This document shows positions 35,648-47,600 of a stretch of DNA of 64,000 nucleotides, piece after piece (within the stretch, counting starts at the first letter, position 1; each line of letters begins with the position of its first letter). Both the position numbers and the translations under genes were made by a program. The notes under the pieces are model-generated. The model was not told the origin of the DNA. It saw only the letters and a program-made list of their open reading frames with translations, and searched no databases. The DNA is from Alisma plantago-aquatica (taxonomy: Eukaryota; Streptophyta; Magnoliopsida; Alismatales; Alismataceae): the NCBI GenBank assembly GCA_963693085.1, contig OY856413.1, positions 546,897,879 through 546,961,878 of the forward strand. Reading direction: 5' to 3'.

Positions 35648-35656
35648 TATATAAAG
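35648..35656 (+). promoter_or_regulatory. Copia LTR TATA box
   Basis: TATATAAAG followed by GGGGG, about 90 bp after the inverted-motif cluster. Transcription would start about 30 bp downstream (R region near 35685). Typical plant LTR promoter arrangement. Confidence 0.65.
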
Positions 35657-36165
35657 GGGGACAACCTAGTCTTTTAAAGACACAAAAACAAGCTCTATCG
35701 ATTTCTGTCCTCTCTAGTTGTGGCAACAGGGAGAACCTGAGAAAGTTCTACCCTTAAAAGGGAGGGACACCAAGGGAGAGAGAACATGAGAGAGTGAATG
35801 AACTCTACAAGATTGACTTTCAGAGTGACAACTCCTTCTCATTGTCTCTAATAGTGTAACAAGAGTTTTTGGTGGTCTTTGTGGACTACTATAGAGGCGA
35901 GGATGACTTTTCCACCCGCTAAGAGGACACAATCAACTTTCATATATGGTGATCAACCATGAGGCCATGGCCGACTGCCGTCCATGTGTCACTTGAGAAA
36001 GAAGCACACCACTGTGAGGATTGTCATTGAACTTTCTCTAGTACCATGCATATGTCTTGCAAACCCTCCTTCCTAGATACATTGTTGCTGATGCAATCTG
36101 CTGGTTTACGAATAAACATTAATATTTTTTTCCACTACCTTATCTATCACCTAGATTTTCTAACA

Positions 36166-36450
36166 TAGATGTTGGCTATGATCTATGGTTTTAACAAATT
36201 CAGACCCTACCTGATAGGAGCTATGATGATAATGCATTAAAAATCAATGTGCTATTAAAACCTAATGAAAAGGAAAGCTGCAAATCATAAAATCCAAAGT
36301 GAGCACTCTTACTCAAAGAACGTGACCATGTAGTTGTTGGTAAGAAACCTATCGAGAATGTGGTAGGTGATCAATTATCAATATTAAACCTTGAAGTAGA
36401 AGATTCCCTCCAAATAAATGAAAGCCATCCATATGTATGTATAATGATTG
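36166..36450 (+). pseudogene. Athila-like Ty3/gypsy RNase H remnant
   Basis: The frame from 36172 reads LAMIYGFNKFRPYLIGA, the start of the gypsy RNase H (normally ...FDKFRPYLIGSK). KERDHVVVGKKPIENVVGDQLS then corresponds to the conserved RDKKGxENxVADHLSR end, and VEDSLQINESHP to the linker before integrase. At least two frameshifts. This is the outermost element of the left half of the window; its gag, protease and RT should lie left of the window because the copia insertion splits it. Confidence 0.85.
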
Positions 36451-36619
36451 TTAATAAAATTGATCATGTTTTTCTTTGTTCTGAAAATATTTGTAATTAT
36501 CTATCTTGATAACCATTACCACCTGAGACCACCTATAATTAAAAAAATAATGACCTAAAAAAATTACTACAATGATGACCCAATGATTCAAAAAATGTGT
36601 AAATAATTCCTACTAAACA

Positions 36620-37730
36620 TTGATACCTAAAGTGGATGAACCAAAATCCCTTTGTGAATGTCATTCTTCACCAAATGGTGACACTTAGGCACAAACCATA
36701 CAATAGAAAAGGTACTACAGTCACAATTTTAATAGTGTACTTTATTTAAGGACGTCATCTTTATGTCAAGTCATGTAATGAATACCAACATACAAGAAAT
36801 ACCTCTGAAACAAATGAGATGCTTATGTATGACGAGGTTGAAGTTGAAATATTTTATGTTTGGAGATTTTCTTATATGGGTCCATTTCCAACTTTGTTTG
36901 ATAATTACTATACCTTAGTTGTCTTGCACTATGTCTTGAAATTGTAGATGTTAATAGTAATATTGTTTTCCCATAGTTTGGACTTCTTAGGGCCGTGATA
37001 AGTGATGGGGGCTCCCACTTTGTGGAAAAACAGTCTAGAGGTCTACTGAGAAAATATGGAGTGAAACACAAGGTTGGAACCTTAACATCTCCAGTCATAA
37101 GGTCAGGTCAAAGTATCCAATAGGAAGATAAAGAAAATCCTGGAGAAGATAGTGGGAAAGTGAAGAAAAGACTCATCTGCCAACCTAGGTGATTCCCTCT
37201 AGGTATATTGAACAACTATCAAGACACCAACAATGACCACTCCCGATAAGTTGATTCATAGTAAGGCATGTAACCTACCTATGAAGCTAGAACACAATCC
37301 TTTTGGGGATCAAGTATTTGAACATGGATACATGGTTATCATAGAAGAATAGATTCCTCCAATTTCAAGAGCTTGAGGAACTAAGTCTATATTCTTATGA
37401 CAATGCCAAATCTTTAAGGAAAGAACAAAAGTGTGGCATGATGCACACATTAGAGATAAGATGTCTAGGGGGGATACAAAGTACTATTATTCATTTCATC
37501 CATACCATTGTTCCCTAGTAAACTCTTGTCAAGATGGTATAAACCCTTCATAGTAGTGAATATTTATTCATCTAGAATGTTGGAGCTATTTGGTGAGAAA
37601 TTTAGAACGTTCACTATTAATGGACAAGAGTCAAAAGATTTTATGAGGATGACGCAATCACGAAGAGGGATGATATGCAATTATTTGATCCATGAATATA
37701 TAACTGATAACCATTAAGAGTAAAGCTCAT
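36620..37730 (+). pseudogene. Athila-like Ty3/gypsy integrase remnant
   Basis: Order of blocks: zinc-binding HHCC region (CHSSPNG near 36661), YMGPFPTLFDNYYTLV (about 36870), VISDGGSHF (about 36995-37020) with the second catalytic Asp, YGVKHKVGT, then after a frameshift GQVKVSNRKIKKILEK (about 37105-37150). The third catalytic residue, normally Glu in GQVEVSN, is Lys. The tail SKLLSRWYKPFIV...FTINGQESK (about 37510-37640) matches the Athila-type integrase C-terminus (KLKSRWSGPF...VNGQRLK). Numerous stops. Athila-type assignment rests on ISDGGSHF, SGQV-VSN and the tail. Confidence 0.87.
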
Positions 37731-40645
37731 GACTTCAAATTAACGCTCCTTGGGAAATAAACCAAGACTTACTAAAATCACTCTGTTTGGATTTTTATGA
37801 TTTTACTCCTTACTATTAACCTTTGTGTTTTATTATTTTATTATTATTATTAAAAAAATTCAGTTTTGCTACATTACTACTTTTTTGTAATAGAATACGT
37901 TTAACATGGTTTAATGAAATATCTTTGATTGGATTAATGCAGGGTCCACTAATGAAAATGATGCAATATAATCACAACTGGTTATCAATATGTTGCACAA
38001 ACAAATGAAGATTCCACAAGTCTAGTGTCTCCAGTAGTGAACAAACACACAATTATTTGTGGTATCCAACACTTCCATTGGTAGACGTACACGCCTCTAC
38101 CATTAATAGGAGTTTTGGGTTTTAATCGATGAACAACCAACAAACTATCATTGATATACGCTGACCTTCATTTCATATGGAGACACATACCGACGAACCT
38201 ACAAGCGATGTGTGCTAGGCCCACCCCACTTAACCCCACTCCTATAAATATGAGAAGTGTGATTAGAAAATTTTCTTTCCAAATCATAGATAGAGGGAGA
38301 GATTCAAGCCCTAAACTAAATGCTTCTAAGCCATTGAATTACATAGGTGATGAATCTCATCAATCTTGACCACTATAAACTTTCATCAGTGATGATCATC
38401 CTCAAACTCAACTCCTTAATCATTGATTGACGTCCCAAATGAAAAAAAACAACCATCATCACCACACCTTGTATGAGTCAAGGTGAGAAACAATCACGGG
38501 CTTCCCAACTCCATTGCCACACAGACGGGGTCACAACAAAGAAGATGATGAGCTCTAGTTTTTTGTCATTGTTGGTCACTACTGTGAGGGTGATCCAAAG
38601 GAGAAAGCCCATTGGTTTGTGTTTGCCAACCACCATCAAAGGAACTCATTGATGAGGATGTCAGTAACTATAGAATCATCATTGGTTTGTTTCATAACCA
38701 GATGACAATCTTTTTCATTGATCTTCAACTTTACTCAACTAATGCATCTACCAAATGTAGATTTCATTTTGCTTCTCCCTTGGAGACCCCCCTGTTCTGA
38801 CCCCCTCCCCTTAAGAAAAAATCCTCTCAACCTCTCACATGGGTTCTCTCTTCCCGATGATTATTACTTCATTTTGTACTCCTACAATCCATCAATTTTC
38901 TATTCAAGTGATTTTCATCGATTGATGCTAGTTGTTACTAATATTGAGTTTCTTTGGTTTGAGATCATCTCTAAACTTCATTAGTTGTTGATATTGTCAT
39001 CAGTAGTTGACACTCCCAACTACATTAGACCTTCTCATCAGTTGTTGTCTTGCCGTAATATTCATCCATGATGACTGATTCTAGGGTTTTCATCAGTTAT
39101 TGAACCCTTTATCATCTTGCATCATGATTTCATTGTCTGAGTTATTCAAATAAATTCTATCTTACCTATATCCATTATAGAATTACACATCTTTTCTCTC
39201 GAGATGACAAGATAAAAAAGGAGCTTTAACACCTTAGAGACAGAGAGACTAATAGAGGAACCTACTAAATATATGAAAGAACATGGAGGGCCAAGTCTAG
39301 AAGGAAGGAAGGACATGTAAAAAAGAAAGAGCCCAGTCTATAAGAACATGGAGACCATATAAGGCACATGCAAGAGCCTAACTCACAAGAGAAGTCTTTT
39401 TCTAAGAAAGAGGAATCCTCAACATATTTTGAGTGTAAAACTTCAGAAGAGGTTGTGAAGTGAAAAAAATAAATAAAAAATATTGACCCTCTTCCTAGTG
39501 TGGTAATAAGAAAGAAAACAAGGACATGAAAATAGACAGAGAAATAAGTAGAGGCTGAAAATTAATTCTAAGGTATAATTTGCAGCCCAACCATGTATAG
39601 TTGAGATTAGCTTTACTAAACCTACAACACAACATGCTTTGGACAATTTGATAATTATTTCATCATGAGAGATGATGAACAACATATGAATTATGAAACA
39701 ATGGTGTAGAAAATATTGTTCAAAACAACATGATACAAGTGTGTGAATTTCTTGAGGGAGATGGAGATATATGTTAGGGTTAGAGAGATCTTAACACCTA
39801 CATGTATATTTAAATTGTGCTTCTATGATCAAAGGTCACTGGTGAGATAACATTGGAATTCGTGTCCTTTCTTAAAGAATCTCCTAATTGAGAAGAATGA
39901 AATAAAGCATCGAGGAGGGTCTTATAAATTGACAATTAGATTATTTTGATAAGACTTTGTACAAAATAAACATATGTTGAGTCCAAACTAGAGGATCAAC
40001 ATGGATAAGACCCAAGAATGGATCATAGTAGAGATGTTCCACATGCCTGGTCATCTAAAGCATCATAGATATACTCTAGGATGATGAGCGTCATTCATAA
40101 GCTCATTACTGTGTGTTCTTCACCAGGTGTGATTCATGCAATGCGATCACAAATGACCTTCATATATTATGACATATAATGAAAAAGAAAGTTGTATACA
40201 TAGGGATCACGCTTATTGATTGGCTAACATTTTTTCAATTGGCTAGATAGGTCGAAAGAACTCTACGTGGGAGGTTTTGTCACTCTGATATGACATAGGT
40301 TTGATTACCCCATGATTTTATGTCACTTTTCTAAACCTAAGAAGGAAAACGTAGAAACATTAAGTAAATGACATCAATGTAGGTCCTAGCAAGGATAAAA
40401 GGGACAACAAATACTTCTACAAAGTAAGAAGCCTGATGACTTGCTTCCCCTACCCAAAATGCAAAATTACAATTGTGATAAACTTATATTCTCTGAGTAG
40501 GAGAAAATTAGAATGATATCAGGTTCCATGGTACTCAATAAAGGAGAAAAGCCAAAACAAAGCACTACTCCCACCTATGTAGTGGAAGCCAATCCACTTG
40601 AGGTAGCATCACTGCAAAGCTAATGTCAAATCATTTTGAAAAGGG
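37731..40645. other. Decayed sequence without assignable gene; TATA-like promoter at 38243
   Basis: No recognised domain on either strand; all frames are under 90 codons. It follows the Athila integrase end and so may include its 3' region and LTR. In support, there is a TATAAATA at 38243-38250 after a pyrimidine-rich stretch (CCCACTTAACCCCACTCC), a typical LTR promoter look. I could not define LTR ends. The last 25 bp (TTTTGAAAAGGGGAATT) resemble a PPT context, but the LTR that follows belongs to array B. Confidence 0.4.
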
Positions 40646-40650
40646 GAATT
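40646..40650. repeat. Left target-site duplication of array B (GAATT)
   Basis: GAATT precedes TGTAACATACC at 40651. The right-hand counterpart is GAATC at 56116-56120, 4 of 5 matching. Confidence 0.6.
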
Positions 40651-41327
40651 TGTAACATACCGTACCTTGGACCCTACCTTGGAAATTTGACCTTTTGGTT
40701 TTGACCAAACAAGGTTGAGGTTAGGATGATCCTAATAATATAATGCATGAATAATGTAATATAATATGTCATATAATTCATTTGGTGATAATAAAATGAC
40801 AAATAACTTAATTTCATGCATAATATGGTTATGGGCCTCTAATGGGCCAGATGAGATAACTCATATAAGGAAATCTCAAAAGTGAAAACAAACTCAAAAT
40901 TCGTAATCTACACATCAAAATAAGGCTACATGTCAATTTTCATCTAATTTTGATAACTTTGTAATAACATGGTATGTTTAGGAGAGAGAAAGTTGATAAA
41001 ATGCATTAATGCTCAATAATATAATTTATGACACCAAAAGTTGGAATTAAAGGCAAGTTCATATTCAATACATCTTAAGTTAATTTGTGGATGAAGTTTC
41101 ACCTAACTTGGATAATCTATGTGTCATTAAATGCATCAAGAAAGAGAAACAAAGAATATATTAAATTACATATCTAATGTTTCCAAAAATAAAATCTAAT
41201 TGGAGTTTCAGAATCTACATGTTTAACTTAACTTGTGTGTCAAGTTTGGTTTAATTTGGATAAGTTTTGGACCCCTAAAAGAGGAAAGATAAAAAATACA
41301 TTAATTGCAATGTCACTTTAATCCTAA

Positions 41328-41771
41328 TCACATTGGGACTATAGTTTCCAAATTATATGTTGTTACGAGGCTTGGATTTTTATTTCCTCTTATTTCATCC
41401 TGATCAGATGGCTCCCTTTTAATCTCGGATTTTGTGGATTCAATCAACAGATCTGGACCCTCCTCCTTCGCCCGCCTAGTCTGACTCAAACTCAGAATTC
41501 TCCGAATAGCGGCAGGAAATTTCTGTGGCTTAGATCTCTTTCCCCTTTTCTCCCCATGGATTTCTGGCTTTCTTTTCGCAATCCTCACTTTTTTCCCATT
41601 TTGGAAATCCCTACTTTGATGGGGAATCCTTCTCTCAATCGTCCAGTCGACGAGAAACTTCTCCTGCCTCCCATGTTTCCTTCTCCGCACAGTTTTCCTG
41701 TGGAACCCTAACTCCACTCCTATAAATAGGGCCTCCCCAATGATCCTCAAGAACCCTATGATCATCTCCAA
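41328..41771 (-). other. Antisense ORF upstream of LTR TATA box (copy B1), 147 codons
   Basis: Open on the strand opposite to the LTR. Counterparts occur in every copy: 45420-45806 (128 codons), 49454-49840 (128) and 53419-53877 (152). The shared, very basic core includes IGVELGFHGKT, RRIPHQSRDFQNGK, EIHGEKRGKRSKPQK and KEEGPDPLIES. No family recognised. Because the copies are nearly identical at DNA level, conservation alone is weak evidence; the open frame may just follow from a pyrimidine-rich sense strand. Confidence 0.25.
41721..41728 (+). promoter_or_regulatory. LTR TATA box, copy B1
   Basis: TATAAATA in CCACTCCTATAAATAGGGC. Same in B2 (45756-45763) and B3 (49790-49797); mutated to TATACATA in B4 (53827-53834). 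About 1.07 kb into the LTR, so U3 is about 1.1 kb and R-U5 about 2.3 kb, an unusually long transcribed leader. Confidence 0.75.
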
Positions 41772-41884
41772 TGGCTGCTTTGGACTCGATCACCCTACAA
41801 CTGCTTCTCCCTTCTCCGACTATCTGGTTCATCATCGGTGAATTCGGCGGTGTTTTCCTAGGACTCGGTGGTGGCTTCTCTTAG
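41771..41884 (+). other. Short ORF just downstream of LTR TATA box (copy B1, shortened)
   Basis: ATG 50 bp after the TATA box, so near the expected 5' end of the transcript. This copy stops after 37 codons at a TAG where B2 and B3 have TGG. It begins MAALDSITLQLLL. See the 57-codon forms in B2 and B3. Confidence 0.3.
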
Positions 41885-44018
41885 TCGGGTTCGACTCTTG
41901 GAGGCATAGGCGAGCTACAGGGGTTCTTGGTTTTCTTGATTTGAAGGTATAGTAGTTTCGCCTCTTTCTTCTGGTTTTTGACCTTCTCGGTGATCGGCGA
42001 CTGCTGGTTCACCTTTACGCTTTCCGACTCTACCGTTGGTTCTGATTTTGGATGGTTGTTCTTTTCCCACCGTTGGTTTGAGTTTTCTTCAACCCGTTCT
42101 TTCTGCCTGGGATTTTTGGTTCCTTCAGTAATGGCGGAGAGCCTATCTCAGGCTGTAGTCGGCCGTTCTCTCTGCGGTTTGGCTCGTTGAGTTTGGCAGA
42201 ATCTTGGGAACAAAGTTCCTTTAGGCACTTTTCATGGTTTCCCTTGGATCGAGTTCTGGAACTCGAAGATCACCTCGCTATGCACTGGTTTCGCATAGTG
42301 TTCATAGGGGAACAAGGTCCTATATGGTTTTCCTTCTTTACCCTTCCTCTTTTCTTTTGTCATTAGTTTTTTGTCTAGGGACTTTTTCGTCTTTTTGCTG
42401 GGCCTTCTCTCTTTTGAGTTTGCACCTAGATCAGATGATGTGTTTGAGTGGCCAGCCGAGTTGGCCGAATTTGATTGGGCCAACACAGAGCCGCAGCCCT
42501 CTCTCTCTCTCTCTCGCCTCTAGTTTTCTATTTTGCAATTTCCTGATTGGCCGATGCTTAAAAATTCATAACTAATTATCTATAAGTCAGAAAAATATGA
42601 TAAAATATGTTTTGGACTCCTAATGACATATACTAAAATATTATATGGTTTTGATAACCTAATTCACATATAATAAATAGGTGGTTTTTAGAGTTTTGAA
42701 TAATTGATGGAAACCTAACCCTAATTCCACATATATGCTTCATAGGTTCTTTGGATGCCTAGGCTTGGACCTAGATGTGCCTTTGGATTGTTTGAATCTG
42801 ATGTTGAGGTATGTTTGCATCCCCAGTTATTCTTTTGAGCAATTAATCTGTGTTTCATCTTTCTCTTGGTCCTATGGACAATAGCCTATACACATTGCTC
42901 CTTTCTTTTGAAATCATGCTTTATGTGAAGTATCTTATTTTATTATTGATCTTGTGATCATGGATATTCTCTTGGACTCTTATCTTGTTGCCTTTGTTCA
43001 ATTTGGACTTTTGATATTATATGCCCACTGTGATGTGGATTTTTACTTGTTCATATGTGCCCACTTTGAAGTGTATGATTATATGTATGTGTTGTCCATT
43101 GTGTGATGGCAACATTGTACAATTCTGACTATACTTTCTACTTGCCTCTACATTAAACATGCTATGTGATTCAGTAGCAATAGAATAGTGTAATTGCATT
43201 GGTTTTGTTTATAGCAGATGTGATATTTCCTTCTCTTTTTGGGACGGCAAGGAACCTCATACCCAGGGCAAGATGTGTGTCTTGACCCATTTTATATATA
43301 TTTGGGAGTTTGGTGGTGAGTCATTCTCTATCATGTTTGCAAGGATGTGAAGCCTTGGCCACCAATTGTGTTTATATTTTTCTAGGGCTATGTTTATCTC
43401 ACATGCATTCATGATATTGATTGTGGGGTGTGTGCCCTACTTGTTATTTGTTTCCCACCATGGTAGTGGATGTTATATGGCACAATCCTTTTATATGTTG
43501 TTTTTGGAAAGTATCCTCTTTTATCAAGTTATGATGTTTCTTTTCTTTATGCCCATGTGGGTAGTCCTTATCTCTTACATGGGAAGACTTTTATTTTTAT
43601 GTCCCTTAATCTTTACAAATTGCTCAAGTTTGCTTTTTAGTATGCACATACCAGCCTTTGCTGATCTCTCCTTTTATTTCTCTTTTGCTGGGGTATGCTT
43701 CCAACCCTAGGTGGAAGACTCAGATGCATGGGCATGTTGACCTGGATGTAGTTTGTGATGATGAAGGTTGGAGACAATCTTGAGGTGGTTTAGATTTCCT
43801 CTACATGGATCCTTATGTTGTAAGTTTAAGATATCCCCTTGTTTTATAATTGAATAGTCAAATATTTTCTTCCGCTGCTATACATTGGTCTTTTGATTAC
43901 AATTATATAAAGATTTGAAAATTTTACACCCACTCCAAGATACCTTGAAGGTATGTTTGGACTGGAGGTTTTATTGTTCAAATTTTTAGTAGAGAAGTGG
44001 ATTCACTTATTTACAACA

Positions 44019-44030
44019 TGGTATCAGAGC
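44019..44030 (+). other. Primer-binding site (tRNA-iMet), array B unit 1
   Basis: TGGTATCAGAGC, 3 nt after the LTR end; perfect match to the usual plant initiator tRNA-Met site. Repeated unchanged at 48053-48064 and 52089-52100. Confidence 0.93.
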
Positions 44031-44606
44031 CCATGGTAGTCGAAATCTGACTATTTCAATTTTGTCTCCCTCTAGAACCCTTGACTTAGTTAGTTACCTT
44101 TAAGTGAAATATTGACCCTAGATTTGATCAATGATGATCTTCTTATGCAATAAGGCTTAGTTTCAGGATGAGATTAAGAAGTATTAATATGGAAAAGTTG
44201 TGACTTGGTTTTAGCATTGAGTTTTGGCCAACTATTTGTTTTCACCTCGCAATGATTCTTATCTCCAAAAATTATTTTCATTATACTACTATACGTATAA
44301 AAAATTTCTCGGATTTATCGATGTTTCTTGAACTAAGTCACAATGAAGAGAAACTCTAGTTGAGTAGAATCTAACCCTAGTTTTGTGACTAGGAGTTTAT
44401 ATAATGGTGTAGATGACCTACCCTATGACTTTTTGGATGTTCATGATGGGATGATAGGTTAGAGACACAAGGATCTAAAACTCAACCCTATATGGTGACT
44501 TTTAGTTGGATACCTAAAAAACATATAAATCTCTAAAACTTTCACACTAATTGATGTGGGTAGCTCTAAAAGGTTGTTTAGTTTGACTTGTTAGGTTGAA
44601 CCCTTT

Positions 44607-44682
44607 AAGGGGTGGAGAGTATTTAGTGATTGATGTTTGAATCTATAGATTTCGAGGACGAAATCCTTTTTAAGGGGTGGAG
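44607..44682 (+). other. Double polypurine tract, array B unit 1
   Basis: AAGGGGTGGAG occurs twice, at 44607-44617 and 44672-44682, the second 3 nt before LTR B2. Unit 2 has the same pair (48641-48651, 48706-48716). In unit 3 both are mutated (GGTCGAG at 52679-52687; AAGCGGTGGAG at 52742-52752). The second is the PPT proper by position; the first could be a central-PPT-like extra initiation site or a relic of a duplication. Confidence 0.7.
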
Positions 44683-44685
44683 TGT

Positions 44686-47600
44686 TGTAACATACCGTAC
44701 CTTGGACCCTACCTTGGAAGTTTGACCTTTTGGGTTTGAACAAACAAGGTTGAGGTTAGGATGATCCTAATAATATAATGCATGAATAATGTAATATAAT
44801 ATGTCATATAATTCATTTGGTGATAATAAAATGATAAATAACTTAATTTCATGCATAATATGGTTATGGGCCTCTAATGGGCCAGATGATATAACTCATA
44901 TAAGGAAATCTCAAAAGTAAAAACAAATTCAAAATTCATAATCTACACATCAAAATAAGGCTACATGTCAATTTTCATCTAATTTGGATAACTTTGTAAT
45001 AACATGGTATGTTTAGGAGAGAGAAAGTTGATAAAATGCATTAATGCTCAATAATATAATTTATGACACCAAAAGTTGGAATTAAAGGAAAATTCGTATT
45101 CAATACATCTTAAGTTAATTTGTGGATGAAGTTTCACCTAACTTGAATAATCTATGTGTTATTAAATGCATCAAGAAAGAGAAACAAAGAAAATATTAAA
45201 TTACATATCTAATGTTTCCAAAAGTAAAATCTAATTGGAGTTTTGGAATCTACATGTTTAACTTAACTAGTGTGTCAAGTTTGGTTTAATTTGGATAAGT
45301 TTTGGACCCCTAAAAGAGGAAAGATAAAAAATACATTAATTGCAATGTCACTTTAATCCTAATCACATTGGGACTATAGTTTCCAAATTATATGCTGTTA
45401 CGTGGCTTGGATTTTTATTTCATCTTATTTCGGCCTGATTGGATGGCTCCCTTTTAATCTCAAATTTTGCGGATTCAATCAATGGATCTGGACCCTCCTC
45501 CTTCACCCGCCTAGTCTGACTAAAACTCGGATTTCTCCGAATAGAGGCAGACAATTTCTGTGGCTTAGATCTCTTTCCCCTTTTCTCCCCATGGATTTCT
45601 GGCTTTCTTTTCACAATCCTCACTTCTTTCCCATTTTGGAAATCCCTACTTTGATGGGGAATCCTTCTCTCAATCGCCCAGTCGACGAGAAGCTTCCCCT
45701 GCCTCCCATATTTCCTTCTCTGCATGGTTTTCCCGTGGAACCCTAACTCCACTCCTATAAATAGGGCCTCCCCAATGATCCTCAAGCACCCTGTGATCAT
45801 CTCCAATGGCCGCTTTGGACTCGATCGCCCTGCAACTGCTGCTCCCTTATCCGACTATCTGGCTCGTCACCGACGACTTCGGCGGTGGTCTCCTAGGGCT
45901 CGATGATGGCTTCTCTTGGTCGGGTTTGACTCTTGGAGGCATAGGCGAGCTACATGGGTTCTTGGTTTGCTTGATTTGAGGGTATAGTAGTTTCTCCTCT
46001 TTCTTCTGGTTTTTGACCTTCTCCGTAATCGGCGACTACTATTTCACCTTTACGCTTGCCGACTCTACCGTTGGTCCTGATTTTGGATGGTTGTTCTTTC
46101 CCCACCGTTGCTTTGAGTTTTCTTCAACCTGTTCTTTCTGCCTGGGATTTTTGGTTCCTTTGGTAATGGCGAAGAGCCTATCTCAGGATGTAGTCGGCCC
46201 TTCTCTCTATGGTTTGGCTCATTGAGTTTGGCAGAATCTTGGGAACAAAGTTCCTTTAGGCACTTTTGCCTGGTTTCCCTTTGATCGAGTTCTGGAACTC
46301 AAAGATCACCTCTCTATGCACTGGTTTTGCATAGTGTTCATAGGGGAACAAGGTCCTGTATGGTTTTCCTTCTTTACCCTTCCTCTTTTCTTCTGTCATT
46401 AGTTTTTCGTCTAGGGGCTTTTTCATCTTTTCGCTGGGTCTTCTCTCTTTGGAGTTTGCACCTAGATCGGCTGATGTGTTTGAGTGGCCAGCCGAGTTGG
46501 CCGAATCTGATTGGGCTAACTCAGAGCCGCGGCCCTCTCTCTCTCTCTCGCCTCTGGTTTTCTATTTTGCAATTTCCTGATTGGTCGATGCTTAAAAATT
46601 CATAACTAATTATCTGTAAGTCAAAAAAATATGATAAAATATGTTTTGGACTCCTAATGACATATACTAAAATATTATATGGTTTTTATAACCTAATTCA
46701 CATATAATAAAAAGGTGGTTTTTAGGGTTTTGAATAATTGATGGAAACCTAACCCTAATTCCACATATATTCTTCATAGGTTCTTTGGATGCCTAGGCTT
46801 GGACCTAGATGTGCCTTTGGATTGTTTGAATCTGATGTTGAGGTATGTTTGCATCCCCAATTATTCTTTTGAGCAATTAATCTATGTTTCACCTTTCTCT
46901 TGGTTCTATGGACAATAGCCTATACACATTGCTCTTTTCTTTTGAAATCATGCTTTATGTGAAGTATCTTATTTTATTATTGATCTTGTGATCATGGATA
47001 TTCTCTTGGAATCTTATCTTGTTGCCTTTGTGCAATTTGGACTTTTGATATTATATGCCCACTGTGATGTGGATTTTTACTTGTTGATATGTGCCCACTT
47101 TGAAGTGGATGATTATATGTATGTGTTGTCCATTGTGTGATGGAAACATTGTACAATTCTGACTATACTTTCTACTTTCCTCTACATTAAACATGCTATG
47201 TGATTCAATAGCACTAGAGTAGTGTAATTGCATTGGTTTTGTTTATAGAAGATGTGATATTTCCTGCTCTTTTTGGGACGGTAAGGAACCTCATACCCAG
47301 GGCAAGTTGGGTGTCTTGACCCATTTTATATATATTTGGGAGTTTGGCGGTGAGTCATTCTCTATCAGGTTTGCAAGGATGTGAAGCCTTGGCCGCCAAT
47401 TGTGTTTATATTGTTCTAGGGTTGTGTTTATCTCACATGCATGCATGATATTGATTGTGGGGTGTGTGCCCTACTTGTGCTATGTTTCCCACCATGGTAG
47501 TGGATGTTATATGGCACAATCCTTTTATATGTTGTTTTTGGAAAGTATCCTCTTTTATCAATTTATGATGTTTTTTTCTTTTATGCCCGTGTGGGTAGTC

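Larger units (their letters stand above)
34121..36165 (+). repeat. Copia 3' LTR (copy 2), about 2.05 kb
   Basis: Starts at a degraded TG (TATTTGTATATAATCCC, compare TGTTGGTATGTATGCCC in copy 1) and ends at TTTTCTAACA. It contains a cluster of GAAC...GTTC motifs (35226-35575), a TATA box TATATAAAG (35648-35656) and a G/A-rich leader. Athila RNase H coding sequence starts right after the end, so the copia element sits inside an Athila-like element. The left boundary of the insertion is outside the window. Confidence 0.72.
40651..44015 (+). repeat. Array B LTR copy B1 (3,365 bp)
   Basis: An AT-rich first kilobase, a G+C-rich promoter block (about 41380-42540) with TATA box 41721-41728 and a CT microsatellite (about 42499-42515), then an AT-rich 1.5-kb tail ending TATTTACA. 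An antisense frame occupies 41328-41771. It shares with B4 variants such as GTGTCATTAAATGC and AAAGAATATATT that differ in B2 and B3. Confidence 0.92.
44016..44685 (+). mobile_element. Array B internal segment 1 (670 bp, non-coding)
   Basis: Starts with ACA and the primer site, ends with two polypurine tracts before LTR B2. Near the end it reads ISRTKSFLRGG in one frame and FEDEILF in another, resembling the last residues of gypsy polyproteins, so the segment is probably a gag-pol deletion derivative joining leader to polyprotein end. No other coding trace. Segments 2 (48050-48719) and 3 (52086-52755) have the same length. Confidence 0.85.

Noticed and set aside
39180..40640. Possible gypsy gag region (Lys/Glu-rich fragments)
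   Set aside because: I could not find a zinc knuckle or consistent frame; left as unassigned.
42232..42486. Basic minus-strand ORF in LTR B1 and its counterpart at 50290-50616
   Set aside because: Variable in start and length between copies; low-complexity Lys/Arg content from a pyrimidine-rich sense strand.
43017..43710. 60-codon minus and 114-codon + strand frames in LTR tails, repeated in each copy
   Set aside because: Their repetition only reflects LTR identity; composition and lack of domains suggest chance frames.
45402..45746. 114-codon + strand ORF in LTR B2
   Set aside because: It lies in U3 upstream of the TATA box, is not kept at full length in the sibling LTRs, and has no domain.
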